This document shows, piece by piece, positions 1 to 7,031 of a DNA stretch of 24,396 nt. Each line of letters starts with the position of its first letter. The first letter of the stretch is position 1. Made by a program: the position numbers and the translations under genes. Under the pieces are notes generated by a model, which saw only the letters and a list, made by a program, of their open reading frames with translations, searched no databases and had not been told where the DNA came from. Location: NCBI GenBank assembly GCA_937889655.1, contig CALBZG010000160.1, positions 1-24,396 of the forward strand, in the 5' to 3' direction. The DNA comes from an uncultured Clostridia bacterium (GTDB taxonomy: Bacteria; Bacillota; Clostridia; Peptostreptococcales; Anaerovoracaceae).

Positions 1-49
1 GCGACCACCGAGATCTACACTCTTTCCCTACACGACGCTCTTCCGATCT
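1..49 (+). other. Illumina TruSeq adapter left in the contig
   Basis: The first 49 bases match the 3' part of the Illumina TruSeq universal (P5) adapter, including its terminal CTCTTCCGATCT at 38-49. They are a library artefact, not genome. Base 50 is the first genomic base. Any reading frame running into this stretch has an artificial end, which affects the minus-strand gene at 50-231. Recognition is from memory of the adapter sequence and the match looks exact. Confidence 0.97.
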
Positions 50-231
50 ACCAAAAAAAAGTTGGAACTAATTCCAATCAATTTGTATAAAAGAAGCACT
101 TTTAGGATTACTGCGGTTGCAGCTGCGATGCCAACATAGCCGTAAACATCTTTATAGCGCCAAAAAAAATCTTTAAAACTGTTCGCAGAATATTTAAGCC
201 ATTCCCGAACCTTTTGCATGATGTTTTCCAT
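50..231 (-). CDS. Small membrane protein of unknown function, 3' end cut by adapter
   Basis: Sixty complete codons of genomic sequence are present. Codon 61 takes its last base from the adapter, and everything after it (apparent DRKSVV and stop) is adapter translation, so the true length is unknown. The visible part has a charged, aromatic-rich amphipathic N-terminus (residues 1-30) and then a hydrophobic segment from about 31 to 54, likely membrane-spanning. I do not recognise the family. The ATG at 231 has no good Shine-Dalgarno and lies only six bases from a strong -10 box, so translation may start leaderless here or at the ATG of codon 5. It has its own promoter and is separate from the WYL regulator gene. 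Confidence 0.6.
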
Positions 232-237
232 GGGTCG

Positions 238-266
238 ATTATACTACAGGCGCCATGCAACTTCAA
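238..266 (-). promoter_or_regulatory. Sigma-A promoter for the truncated membrane protein
   Basis: On the minus strand TTGAAG (261-266) is followed after exactly 17 bases by TATAAT (238-243), a perfect -10 and good -35. The expected transcription start falls on or next to the ATG at 231-229, which predicts a leaderless or nearly leaderless mRNA. Confidence 0.6.
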
Positions 267-313
267 TATCTCTTACTCAAAATTCACATAAACCTCAATA
301 TTCGGGAAGCCTA

Positions 314-1369
314 TCAAATCTCGTTTTTTATAGGCAGTTTTTTCAATGTGTAGTTCTGGTAAATCGTATCAACTGCTTCTAAAATGCTCATTTTTAGGGA
401 TTCGGGTTCTAATATTGTCACGCTTTCACCAAACTGTAAAGCCCAGTATTTCATCGCTTTTTCATTGGCTTTGACTGTAACGGTAAATGTGTTGTTTTCT
501 GTTTCGGGAATAATATCTATATCCGTCCCCAACCAGTCCAGAATATCATTGACGGCTTCATTTTTTATACGAAGTTTGATCCGCTTTGATTCACCTCCAA
601 ACATATAGATATGTTCCAACATATGACGGGGTAAATCAAACCCGTTTTGCATTTCATCCAGACATTTCGAATCTTTTCTTACTAGATCTGTGATTTCGAT
701 CCCACTTATTCTTTCGACTCGAAAATGTATGACGTTGTCGTATTTATCAATATTTGCTACAAGATAATACTTTCCATTGGCAAGTACGATCTGATAAGGA
801 TTTACCCTGTGCTTATGCAAAGTTGTATTGACCAGTCTTTTCTGTATATCATATTTTTTGTAATAGAATAGAACCTGTTTATTTTCTTCGATGGCTTGAG
901 ACAGCACTTCGATATTATAGAACAGTTCGTTGCTGTCTTCATGCTCCATATTAATAATGCAGCTAATATGCTTGACCTTCTTTTTAAAGTAGATATTAGA
1001 CTGGGCTGTCAGCTTTTCGATAAGTTCTTTTGCCTGTTTCATCGGAATATATCTGGAAGCTAGTATACCATCGACAAGAAGCCTCAATTCGCTTTCTTCA
1101 AAAGGTCTTTCAACAAGATAATATCCCTTGTCATATTCAATATCGAATCCCATATCCTTAAGATTTTCAATATTTCTACTGATAGCTTTCCTTTCACACT
1201 CCACGCCGAAATCTCTGCGCATCAGGCGGATAATATCTTTCTGCTGAAGGGTGTGATCGCAGTCAGAGTATTTCTTCAGGATATCAAGTATTTGAACAAT
1301 ATAGAGTTTTTTGATTTGTCCTTTAGCCTCTTGGGCCATATTTGCCTCTTCATTCAATATTAACTTCAT
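314..1369 (-). CDS. WYL-domain helix-turn-helix transcriptional regulator
   Basis: A 351-residue protein with the layout of WYL-family regulators: an N-terminal winged-helix/HTH part (about residues 18-90), a central WYL domain (about 150-235) containing PYQIVLANGKYYLVA, where the family's WYL triplet reads YYL, and a C-terminal extension (about 255-345) like the WCX domain. Such proteins bind DNA and are thought to sense a ligand, often nucleic acid or nucleotide, through the WYL domain; its targets are not visible here. The first ATG is preferred because GAGGAG lies 7 bases before it. A second ATG at codon 11 also has GAGG in front. The start overlaps the end of a 31-codon ORF by 20 bases, so the two may be translationally coupled. 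A palindrome at 1475-1491 is a candidate operator. Confidence 0.88.
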   Translation of the reverse strand: MKLILNEEANMAQEAKGQIKKLYIVQILDILKKYSDCDHTLQQKDIIRLMRRDFGVECERKAISRNIENLKDMGFDIEYDKGYYLVERPFEESELRLLVDGILASRYIPMKQAKELIEKLTAQSNIYFKKKVKHISCIINMEHEDSNELFYNIEVLSQAIEENKQVLFYYKKYDIQKRLVNTTLHKHRVNPYQIVLANGKYYLVANIDKYDNVIHFRVERISGIEITDLVRKDSKCLDEMQNGFDLPRHMLEHIYMFGGESKRIKLRIKNEAVNDILDWLGTDIDIIPETENNTFTVTVKANEKAMKYWALQFGESVTILEPESLKMSILEAVDTIYQNYTLKKLPIKNEI

Positions 1370-1445
1370 TACTTAACTCCTCTATCCACAATTGTACTAG
1401 AAGCACGATAGCTGTAATCATTAATGCCCATGACATCATCAACAT
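1350..1445 (-). CDS. Putative small membrane peptide (31 aa) upstream of the WYL regulator
   Basis: An ATG at 1445 opens a 31-codon frame ending in TGA at 1350-1352. It begins MLMMSWALMITAIVLLVQLW and ends in an acidic tail, which is one hydrophobic helix of about 17-19 residues plus a charged end. A strong ribosome-binding site, GAGGTGA, sits 7 bases before the ATG. The frame overlaps the first codons of the WYL regulator in another reading frame. The size and shape resemble small membrane proteins and type I toxin-like peptides, but I recognise no family. Support is the ribosome-binding site, composition and position only, so it could instead be a leader controlling the regulator's translation. 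Confidence 0.45.
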   Translation of the reverse strand: MLMMSWALMITAIVLLVQLWIEELSNEVNIE

Positions 1446-1474
1446 AGTAAACTCACCTCACTTCATTTTTAATG

Positions 1475-1491
1475 ATAGTAGTTTACTATCG
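1475..1491. promoter_or_regulatory. Perfect palindrome, candidate operator of the WYL regulator
   Basis: GATAGTA and TACTATC form a perfect 7-bp dyad around a 3-base centre, about 30 bases upstream of the small-peptide ATG and 106 bases upstream of the WYL ATG. There is no T-run, so it is not a terminator. I could not find a convincing -35/-10 pair around it. Autoregulation by the downstream WYL protein is an inference. Confidence 0.4.
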
Positions 1492-1551
1492 TCCGTGTAC
1501 CGATTTTGGTGCGTTCAATACCGTTGATAAACAGGATCCGGAGCTGTTACC

Positions 1552-1899
1552 TTATTGTTTAAAAAGGACCACAGTTACACCTTTGTTCCCTTCGATATAT
1601 TTACTGAAATCACGGAGTTGACTGCAGGCATCCAGAAACTCTCTTTTCCTTTCGTTCCATTCTTCTCCGCCGGCAAGACTTCTCACTATTCCTGAGAACA
1701 TCGGCTCCCTCAACTTGACCTTCACCGCCGATTTGATCGCTCCTCCATTTCCCGAAGAGCCATAGCCATGTATTAAGATAACCGCTTTGTAGCCGGTCCT
1801 TTTGGCCGTTGACATTTCGTTGACGAGATTTTTCAATGCGGCGTCCACTGTTGGATTTCCTTTTTCGAGATTGATTTCCTTTACTTTTACGGCGCCCAT
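1552..1899 (-). CDS. Smr (small MutS-related)-like domain protein
   Basis: A 115-residue protein. Residues about 36-66 (AVILIHGYGSSGNGGAIKSA and the following basic stretch) match the second half of the Smr domain, in which a hydrophobic strand leads into HGxGxxGxGG and then a helix that sets up branch-structured DNA or RNA binding or nicking. The classical N-terminal LDLHG motif of Smr is not obvious, so this is a divergent or shortened version. The start has AAGGA about 8 bases upstream, inside the end of recX, and only 2 bases separate the genes. Its position as last gene of a tcdA-recX run suggests co-transcription. The biochemical role is unknown. Confidence 0.7.
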   Translation of the reverse strand: MGAVKVKEINLEKGNPTVDAALKNLVNEMSTAKRTGYKAVILIHGYGSSGNGGAIKSAVKVKLREPMFSGIVRSLAGGEEWNERKREFLDACSQLRDFSKYIEGNKGVTVVLFKQ

Positions 1900-1901
1900 A
1901 A

Positions 1902-2381
1902 TTACAGTTCCTTCTCCTTCTTCCTCAATTCCCCTAAAACATAGTAGATCGTTTCACTGTCATATCCCAAGCTGGCCAGCCTCCTGGAAACTTTACCGAG
2001 CATAGATCTGTCGATTTCCCTGCCTTCCATTATTTTTTCGGCTGCAGCCCAAGCCCTGTCACGTTCTGACTGTTTACTGCCTTCCTGATCATTCCCCTCT
2101 GCGGCTATCATATAAAAAGCATCTTCAGCTGTAAAACTGTCAATGCCCTTTCGGAACAATTCTTGTGATATTCTTATCCGGCCTCTTCCTTTGGATATGC
2201 CGTAGTGAATATAATCGCAGGCAAATTGAAGATCGTCTAAATATTTTAATTCTTTAAATTCGTTAATTATCCCCTCGATATGCTTTTCATCATAACCCCG
2301 TTGCAAGAGATGCTCTTTCATCTCTGCCGAGGTGCGGGCACGGGCTGCCAGATATCTCAATGCAGCGTCTTTTATATCCAT
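1902..2381 (-). CDS. recX: RecX family regulatory protein
   Basis: A 159-residue protein made almost wholly of helices in repeated three-helix units, as in RecX. Diagnostic segments are ALRYLAARARTSAEMKEHLL (residues 7-26), the RGYDEKHIEGII stretch, and the DYIHYGISKGRGRIRISQEL region. RecX binds RecA filaments and limits RecA recombinase and co-protease activity. The length is in the usual range for short Firmicute RecX proteins. The ATG has GGAGG five bases upstream, and only one base separates it from the stop of tcdA. recA itself is not in the window. Confidence 0.88.
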   Translation of the reverse strand: MDIKDAALRYLAARARTSAEMKEHLLQRGYDEKHIEGIINEFKELKYLDDLQFACDYIHYGISKGRGRIRISQELFRKGIDSFTAEDAFYMIAAEGNDQEGSKQSERDRAWAAAEKIMEGREIDRSMLGKVSRRLASLGYDSETIYYVLGELRKKEKEL

Positions 2382-2382
2382 T

Positions 2383-3075
2383 TCATCCTCCGATTCGCTT
2401 CTGCAGCAGGTCCTTCACTACTTCACCTGCCATGATCATACCTGCTACCGGCGGCACAAAAGCTATGCTGCCGGGCGGTTTGATATGCAAAGGTATTTCC
2501 TTGGAATAAACCACTTTCAAATCTTTAATCCCCCGTTCTTTTAGTTCTTTCCTCATGACTTTAGCCAATGGGCAAACGCTGGTTTTTGAAATATCAGCGA
2601 CTTCAAAAGCGGAAGGTTCCATTTTGTTTCCGGCACCCATCGAACTGATGATCGGAACGTCTGCCTGTTTAGCTCTAACGATCAGTTCCAGCTTTGCGGT
2701 TATATTGTCTATTGCATCCACGATATAATCATATTCAGATAGCGGAAAATTTCCTGCATTATCGGGATTATAAAAAATTTGATGTATTTCAACATTAATA
2801 TCCGGATTGATATCCTTGACCCGGTCTCTCATTACTTCGACTTTCGGTTTTCCTATGGTCGAATGCAGGGCTATCAGCTGCCTGTTGATATTCGTAGCGT
2901 CGATGACATCCTTGTCTACAAAGGTAATGGAGCCGATCCCGCTTCTCGCCAAGGCCTCTGCTGCAAAACTTCCCACTCCCCCGATGCCGAACACCGCGAC
3001 TTTAGATACTTTTAGTCTTGCCACGCCTTCGGCTCCAATAAGCATTTCTGTGCGGTTATAGATATCAGAATTCAT
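2383..3075 (-). CDS. tcdA: tRNA threonylcarbamoyladenosine dehydratase (TcdA/CsdL)
   Basis: A 230-residue ThiF/E1-like enzyme that cyclises t6A37 to ct6A in tRNAs reading ANN codons, using ATP. Visible are the nucleotide-binding loop GIGGVGS (residues 30-36), DKDVIDATNINRQ (55-66) and the TcdA-type SSMGAGNKMEPS segment, followed by the S..CPLAK stretch. The frame is open 11 codons further upstream, but the ATG at 3075 has GGAGG 5 bases before it and matches the family's N-terminus (R.E.LIG..G...L), so I chose it. It overlaps the end of the MBL-fold gene by 11 bases, a sign of translational coupling. Confidence 0.93.
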   Translation of the reverse strand: MNSDIYNRTEMLIGAEGVARLKVSKVAVFGIGGVGSFAAEALARSGIGSITFVDKDVIDATNINRQLIALHSTIGKPKVEVMRDRVKDINPDINVEIHQIFYNPDNAGNFPLSEYDYIVDAIDNITAKLELIVRAKQADVPIISSMGAGNKMEPSAFEVADISKTSVCPLAKVMRKELKERGIKDLKVVYSKEIPLHIKPPGSIAFVPPVAGMIMAGEVVKDLLQKRIGG

Positions 3076-3895
3076 ATTGCCCTCCAGCAGTCGCGACAAT
3101 GCAGGCATCCCCCAATGCCGACTTCATATCGCAAATGGCTTCTATTCCTGTGCAGTGCACCGGCATTACAGTCCCAACTCCAGCCTTTTTCAATTCTTCC
3201 ACCACTTTTATGCATGCTTCTTTATCAGAATTATATAAATGCATCCCGGCAGCGAATAATCGAATGCCTTCGTCTGGAAACAATGCCTTGATATACCTTA
3301 TAGCCGGCATAACGCCTTTGTGGCTGCAGCCTGAAAAAATATAGAGACCATCCTTCTCTCTGACGATCAGTATCTGTTCATGCTTCATCGGGTCTCTTCT
3401 TAAAGTGCCGTCGGGCTGTTTTTCAAAAAAATCCTCAGTTGGTTCGAATCCATATTCTTCCGGTATTTCACCCGAAATGATAACATCTTCAGATAATTTA
3501 AAAACACCGCTTGTCAAATAAATGCGATCTTTCAGCTTTTGTCTGACCTTGTTGTCCCAAAGTATGGAACATGGCTTTTCATCTAGTTTGCCGTTTTCCT
3601 GGCCGTAAGCCTCTCCAAAACCGCTTTCATGAATATACACCTTCGCCTTTTCGTTGATTTTACAAAACAGAGGGACTCCGCCTGTATGGTCATAGTGCCC
3701 GTGGCTTATGACGCACGCATCTACGGTTGATAAATCCACATTCAGACTTTTGGCATTTTCGGAAAACATATTAGTGGCCCCCGTATCGAATAAAAGCTTT
3801 AGGCTTGATGTTTCGATGTATATAGATAGACCATGTTCTGCTGTGCACAAAGGATTGTCAGTTTTATTTTCGCAAAGGAATACTATTTTTATCAT
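3065..3895 (-). CDS. MBL-fold metallohydrolase, dihydropterin-synthase-like subgroup
   Basis: A 276-residue metallo-beta-lactamase-fold protein. The metal-binding motif is HGHYDHTGG (about residues 66-74), and the later ligands fit SGCSHKG and PVHCTG. These segments, with the early FDTG, mark the subgroup annotated as 7,8-dihydropterin-6-yl-methyl-4-(beta-D-ribofuranosyl)aminobenzene 5'-phosphate synthase. That activity was named from methanogens. In bacteria the true substrate is generally not known, so I do not assign one. The frame has ATGs at 3901 and 3895. GAGG is 3 bases from the first and 9 from the second, so the second is preferred. It follows the EamA gene closely and overlaps tcdA. 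Confidence 0.88.
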   Translation of the reverse strand: MIKIVFLCENKTDNPLCTAEHGLSIYIETSSLKLLFDTGATNMFSENAKSLNVDLSTVDACVISHGHYDHTGGVPLFCKINEKAKVYIHESGFGEAYGQENGKLDEKPCSILWDNKVRQKLKDRIYLTSGVFKLSEDVIISGEIPEEYGFEPTEDFFEKQPDGTLRRDPMKHEQILIVREKDGLYIFSGCSHKGVMPAIRYIKALFPDEGIRLFAAGMHLYNSDKEACIKVVEELKKAGVGTVMPVHCTGIEAICDMKSALGDACIVATAGGQYEF

Positions 3896-3912
3896 AATCA
3901 TTCACCTCTATA

Positions 3913-4821
3913 TTACCTTTCATCTTTTTTACACTTCCAGTCCGGAATGCACACTCCCACGACACCCATAATAATCAGCAGAGTGCACACGATATGATAT
4001 GTCAGAAGAGGTTCACCCAGTACAACCACGCCGGCGACGATGGAAATCGCTGTTGAAAGATTTCCAAACATGGTTGCGTTGACAGCGGGCATATGCCTGA
4101 GCATGAAAGCCACCAGCAACGCGGAAACCACTGTGCAAGGGATACCTAAATACGCCGTTGCCAATATAAATTCCATACATTTCAATGGTTCGAAATAGTT
4201 TCCGACATCTCCCAAAATAAAAGTTGCCAGATTAAATACGAACGCTCCCATAAAACATATGCTGGCAGTTATTTCTACTGGCTTATATTCTGTCCGGACA
4301 TATCTCATAAAAACATTGCTAATTGCCATGGACAAACTTGAAATTACCAGAATCACGATTCCCACAGGATTGGCTGTTACGTCCGTTGCTCCTGCAATGA
4401 TCATTATTATAAGAGCGGCTACGGATAGGCCGATAAAAATATTCTGAAACCATGTGGACTTTTCCCCAAGAAATATCCCTGCAATGATTTTAGACATAAT
4501 GGGTATCATCGCAAAAATGATAGCGCTCTCCACGGAAGTAGAAAAGATCAATCCTATGGTTTGCAGAATGATGAATCCAATATAAAATCCCGCGGTCAGA
4601 AATAGATTCCGTTTTGGTTTTCCTTTAAGTTCCAGCTTGAAGATTTGAAAAATTAGCAGCAGTGCCATGCACAAGGCGGCCCAATTATAGCGCCAAACTA
4701 GGATCTCCAATGTATTCGCATGTATAATGCATGTCTTTATACCGAGAAACGAAAAGCCAACCAGCACTGAAAACAAAATAGCAGCCGCGTATGCTTCTTT
4801 TAGCTTATTTCCGTTATACAT
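3913..4821 (-). CDS. EamA/DMT family transporter
   Basis: A 302-residue, strongly hydrophobic protein with about ten predicted membrane helices in two five-helix halves, the EamA/drug-metabolite transporter layout. Recognisable features are the WRY segment after helix 2, the conserved A.I.A..P....I stretch near residue 100, and the second half ending in G.V.LGEPL followed by a last helix. Substrates in this superfamily range from amino acids to drugs and cannot be read from sequence. The ATG overlaps the end of the phosphopantetheinyl transferase gene by 22 bases and has GAGG 7 bases upstream, so co-expression is likely. Confidence 0.88.
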   Translation of the reverse strand: MYNGNKLKEAYAAAILFSVLVGFSFLGIKTCIIHANTLEILVWRYNWAALCMALLLIFQIFKLELKGKPKRNLFLTAGFYIGFIILQTIGLIFSTSVESAIIFAMIPIMSKIIAGIFLGEKSTWFQNIFIGLSVAALIIMIIAGATDVTANPVGIVILVISSLSMAISNVFMRYVRTEYKPVEITASICFMGAFVFNLATFILGDVGNYFEPLKCMEFILATAYLGIPCTVVSALLVAFMLRHMPAVNATMFGNLSTAISIVAGVVVLGEPLLTYHIVCTLLIIMGVVGVCIPDWKCKKDER

Positions 4822-5294
4822 ATTGTTTCCTCTTTCAATGCAGCCGTCATACAGTAATAGTCCGAGGATATAAATACTTCCTTAACAACAGGATAGGGAT
4901 CTATTTTTTCCGGTAGCATAAAACCGGTGCCTGCATACTTTCCGCAGGCTTCTCTGGCTGTCCATATCCTATAAAACTCTTTTTTGCCATTTGAACGAAC
5001 CGCTTCGGCTTCGTATTTTGAAAAAAAACGATCTGCGATGGCCTCAAGCGGCCCCTCCTTCATAAGTTGAATATCGACGCCGACGTTGAAGTCTGCAACC
5101 AGGCAAACCCATAGGTCTCCGGAATGGCTGATCGAAAAGTGGATATTGCAATTTTCAAAATAAGGTTTCCCTTTATTGGTTCTTTTTATCGCCGGAGCAT
5201 CTGCAAGACCGGTATGTAAGGACCAGACAGTTCTTATGAGGGTTTCACCTTCTTCCCTTTTCGCAAGCATCCCTTTTTTAAAAAATAAATTCAT
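4800..5294 (-). CDS. 4'-phosphopantetheinyl transferase, Sfp-type
   Basis: A 164-residue member of the Sfp/AcpT superfamily, which moves the phosphopantetheine arm of CoA to a serine of carrier proteins. Visible motifs are KGKPYF (41-46), FSISHSGD (53-60), GVDIQ (72-76, metal-binding Asp74, with Gln where Sfp has Glu) and WTAREACGKYAG (111-122, Glu115 and Lys119). It is shorter than B. subtilis Sfp, missing part of the C-terminal lobe. The frame opens five codons earlier, but only the ATG at 5294 has GGAG 7 bases in front. No polyketide or peptide synthetase is nearby, so it may serve fatty-acid ACP. Confidence 0.87.
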   Translation of the reverse strand: MNLFFKKGMLAKREEGETLIRTVWSLHTGLADAPAIKRTNKGKPYFENCNIHFSISHSGDLWVCLVADFNVGVDIQLMKEGPLEAIADRFFSKYEAEAVRSNGKKEFYRIWTAREACGKYAGTGFMLPEKIDPYPVVKEVFISSDYYCMTAALKEETICITEIS

Positions 5295-5319
5295 TATTAA
5301 ACTCCGCATGTTTTCGCGT

Positions 5320-5340
5320 TTATATTCTATATGAATATAA
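5320..5340. repeat. 21-bp AT-rich palindrome upstream of the phosphopantetheinyl transferase
   Basis: TTATATTC and GAATATAA form a perfect 8-bp dyad around a 5-base centre, 26 bases upstream of the chosen start. It overlaps the place where a -10 box would be expected, so it could be an operator. AT-rich composition makes chance occurrence more likely than for a GC-mixed dyad. Confidence 0.35.
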
Positions 5341-5349
5341 TATCGTGTT

Positions 5350-5374
5350 GGGTTATTATATCATGGGTTATTAT
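5350..5374. repeat. 10-bp direct repeat upstream of the phosphopantetheinyl transferase
   Basis: GGGTTATTAT occurs at 5350-5359 and again at 5365-5374, a 15-base period, between the upstream terminator and the palindrome at 5320-5340. Tandem copies in a promoter region are typical of activator or repressor sites. No protein can be named. Confidence 0.35.
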
Positions 5375-5400
5375 GAATAAAGTAGCAGAAAAGAATAATT

Positions 5401-5437
5401 AAATCAGAAAACCTCCTCTGAAAACTGCAGAGGAGGC
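5401..5437 (-). terminator. Intrinsic terminator after the YerC-like gene
   Basis: On the minus strand CCTCCTCTG (28-36 of the 5400s) pairs perfectly with CAGAGGAGG (12-20) around a 7-base loop, followed by TTTTCTGATTT. It lies about 30 bases after the stop of the TrpR-like gene and separates it from the next operon. Confidence 0.85.
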
Positions 5438-5465
5438 TTGAAATCATGACATGATGATGGATATG

Positions 5466-5768
5466 CTATTTTTCTTTTTCTTTCATTCGCGCTAATATCC
5501 TTTGATACCCGTCCGCTCCATAAATCAGGCATTTATTGATACGGCTTATCGTTGCAGTTGAAGCTTTGGTCAAATCCTCTATTTCACTATAGGTTTTCTT
5601 ATCCGCCAATAGCTTCGCCACTTGCCATCTTTGGGAAATGGCATGGATTTCATTTATGGTGCATATGTCTTCGAAAAACCTGTAACAGTCTTCCTCATCT
5701 TCCAGCAGGAGGATCGCCTTAAACAAATCATCGATATCCGCCCGTTTGAATTTAGAATCGTAAGCCAT
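5466..5768 (-). CDS. YerC/YecD-type TrpR-related DNA-binding protein
   Basis: A 100-residue protein of the TrpR-like YerC/YecD family of Firmicutes. The shared core is FF.D.CT..EI.A..QRW.VA.LL (about residues 31-55), then a helix-turn-helix (KTYSEIEDLTKASTATISRI, 58-77) and a C-terminal helix with GADGYQ. The family resembles E. coli TrpR but there is no evidence that it binds tryptophan. Its target is unknown. AAAGGAG lies 6 bases before the ATG, a strong promoter precedes it and an intrinsic terminator follows, so it is a single-gene unit between two operons. Confidence 0.9.
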   Translation of the reverse strand: MAYDSKFKRADIDDLFKAILLLEDEEDCYRFFEDICTINEIHAISQRWQVAKLLADKKTYSEIEDLTKASTATISRINKCLIYGADGYQRILARMKEKEK

Positions 5769-5810
5769 ATTTAGCTCCTTTCCAAAGGTACTTTATCACT
5801 TTACAGTATG

Positions 5811-5839
5811 ATTATATCTTTAATTTATTATTTCGTCAA
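5811..5839 (-). promoter_or_regulatory. Sigma-A promoter of the YerC-like gene
   Basis: TTGACG (5834-5839) and TATAAT (5811-5816) are spaced by 17 bases on the minus strand, close to consensus. The predicted leader of about 36 bases contains two short direct repeats (ACTTTATC/ACTTTACA on the plus strand) that might be an autoregulatory site. Confidence 0.75.
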
Positions 5840-5855
5840 TAACCAGGTCAGACAG

Positions 5856-7031
5856 CTATTTTAATAATTCGATAGCTTTTTCAAGTTGCTCATCGATATT
5901 ATTTTCAACATCTTCAACAATATAATTAGGTTCGATCCCTTTTTCATGGATAACATTCCCATCCGGGGAATAATACTGTGCAATAGTCAATTTGATGGCA
6001 TCGCCTCCTGTGAGTTCCTTGACTGTCTGGACAACTCCTTTCCCAAAGGTCCGTGTGCCGACGATTGCACCCCCTTCATTGTCCATAACCGCTGCCGCTA
6101 CTATTTCTGAAGTACTTGCTGTACCGCCGTTGACAAGCAACACATAAGGCACGTTGGTTTTACCTGCTGCAGAGTTATAAAATGACTTTTCACCTTTATT
6201 GTTCTCCAGATAAGTAATAGTTCCTGCATCCAGCAGAAGATCTGCCGTGGTTAAACCGGCTTCAACAATTCCTCCTCCATTATTTCTAATATCGATGATG
6301 ATCCCTTTCACTCCTGATAATTCTAATTGATGCAGCTCTGTTTCAAAATCCTTTCCGGTTTTGTTCTCAAATTGGCTTATTCTTATATATCCGATATTGT
6401 CATCTAGAATTTCTGAATAAACAGTCCGGTCTATGATCGTAGCGCGAGTTATCCGCATTTCTTTCACGATTCCATCCCGCCAATACGTTATGACGACCTG
6501 TGTACCCTTTTCCCCACGAATAGCAGCGGCTGCCAGGGATAAATCCTTCCCTGAATATGTGATCCCATCCACCATTGTAATAATATCCCCGGTTTTTAAT
6601 CCAGCTTGTTCGGCCGGGCTGCCGTCCACCGTGCTCACAACAATAATATTATCCCGGTCGTCAGCAGAAATCGTTACGCCAATACCCTCGAATTCTCCAG
6701 TGGTATTGATCATTAATTCCTCATATTCCGACGCAGTCAGATATTCAGAATAAGGGTCATCCAACCCATAGAACAGCCCCTTGTAAACTCCGGTCATGAG
6801 TTCCTGATCATCAGCAGGGATATAGTATTCGTCATGTATAAGCTTATTCAGCTGCTCTGCTTTATAGTATTTTTCAGTTATTTGCGTCATAACGCTGTAA
6901 TCATCGGCTGCTACAATTTTTGCTCCGGTGACATTGAACACGATGAGGCCGAGAACCGATGCCAACAGCATACCCGCAACCAGTAAGCTTATAAATATGA
7001 TAATAAATTTGCTTTTCTTCATAACGACCAT
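5856..7031 (-). CDS. S41-family C-terminal processing protease (CtpA/CtpB type)
   Basis: A 391-residue exported serine protease that trims extracytoplasmic proteins. Order: a signal anchor at residues 8-33, an N-terminal cap, a PDZ domain (about 112-190) and the S41 catalytic core (about 200-370). The Ser-Lys-Gln triad can be read as Ser306 (GGTASTSEI), Lys331 (TFGKG) and Gln335, with the same spacing as B. subtilis CtpB. The ATG follows the recJ stop with no gap, with GAGG 8 bases upstream, so it is read from the ftsEX-M23-recJ transcript. In other bacteria Ctp proteases act on wall hydrolases or their adaptors, which fits this position, but the substrate here is inferred. Confidence 0.92.
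   Translation of the reverse strand: MVVMKKSKFIIIFISLLVAGMLLASVLGLIVFNVTGAKIVAADDYSVMTQITEKYYKAEQLNKLIHDEYYIPADDQELMTGVYKGLFYGLDDPYSEYLTASEYEELMINTTGEFEGIGVTISADDRDNIIVVSTVDGSPAEQAGLKTGDIITMVDGITYSGKDLSLAAAAIRGEKGTQVVITYWRDGIVKEMRITRATIIDRTVYSEILDDNIGYIRISQFENKTGKDFETELHQLELSGVKGIIIDIRNNGGGIVEAGLTTADLLLDAGTITYLENNKGEKSFYNSAAGKTNVPYVLLVNGGTASTSEIVAAAVMDNEGGAIVGTRTFGKGVVQTVKELTGGDAIKLTIAQYYSPDGNVIHEKGIEPNYIVEDVENNIDEQLEKAIELLK

Noticed and set aside
1518..1551. Possible terminator between the Smr-like gene and the small-peptide/WYL unit (AACAG...CTGTT)
   Set aside because: Only five base pairs, a nine-base loop and no T-run.
3076..3108. Upstream start of tcdA at 3108
   Set aside because: It lies inside the MBL gene. 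The ATG at 3075 has GGAGG 5 bases upstream and fits the family's N-terminus.
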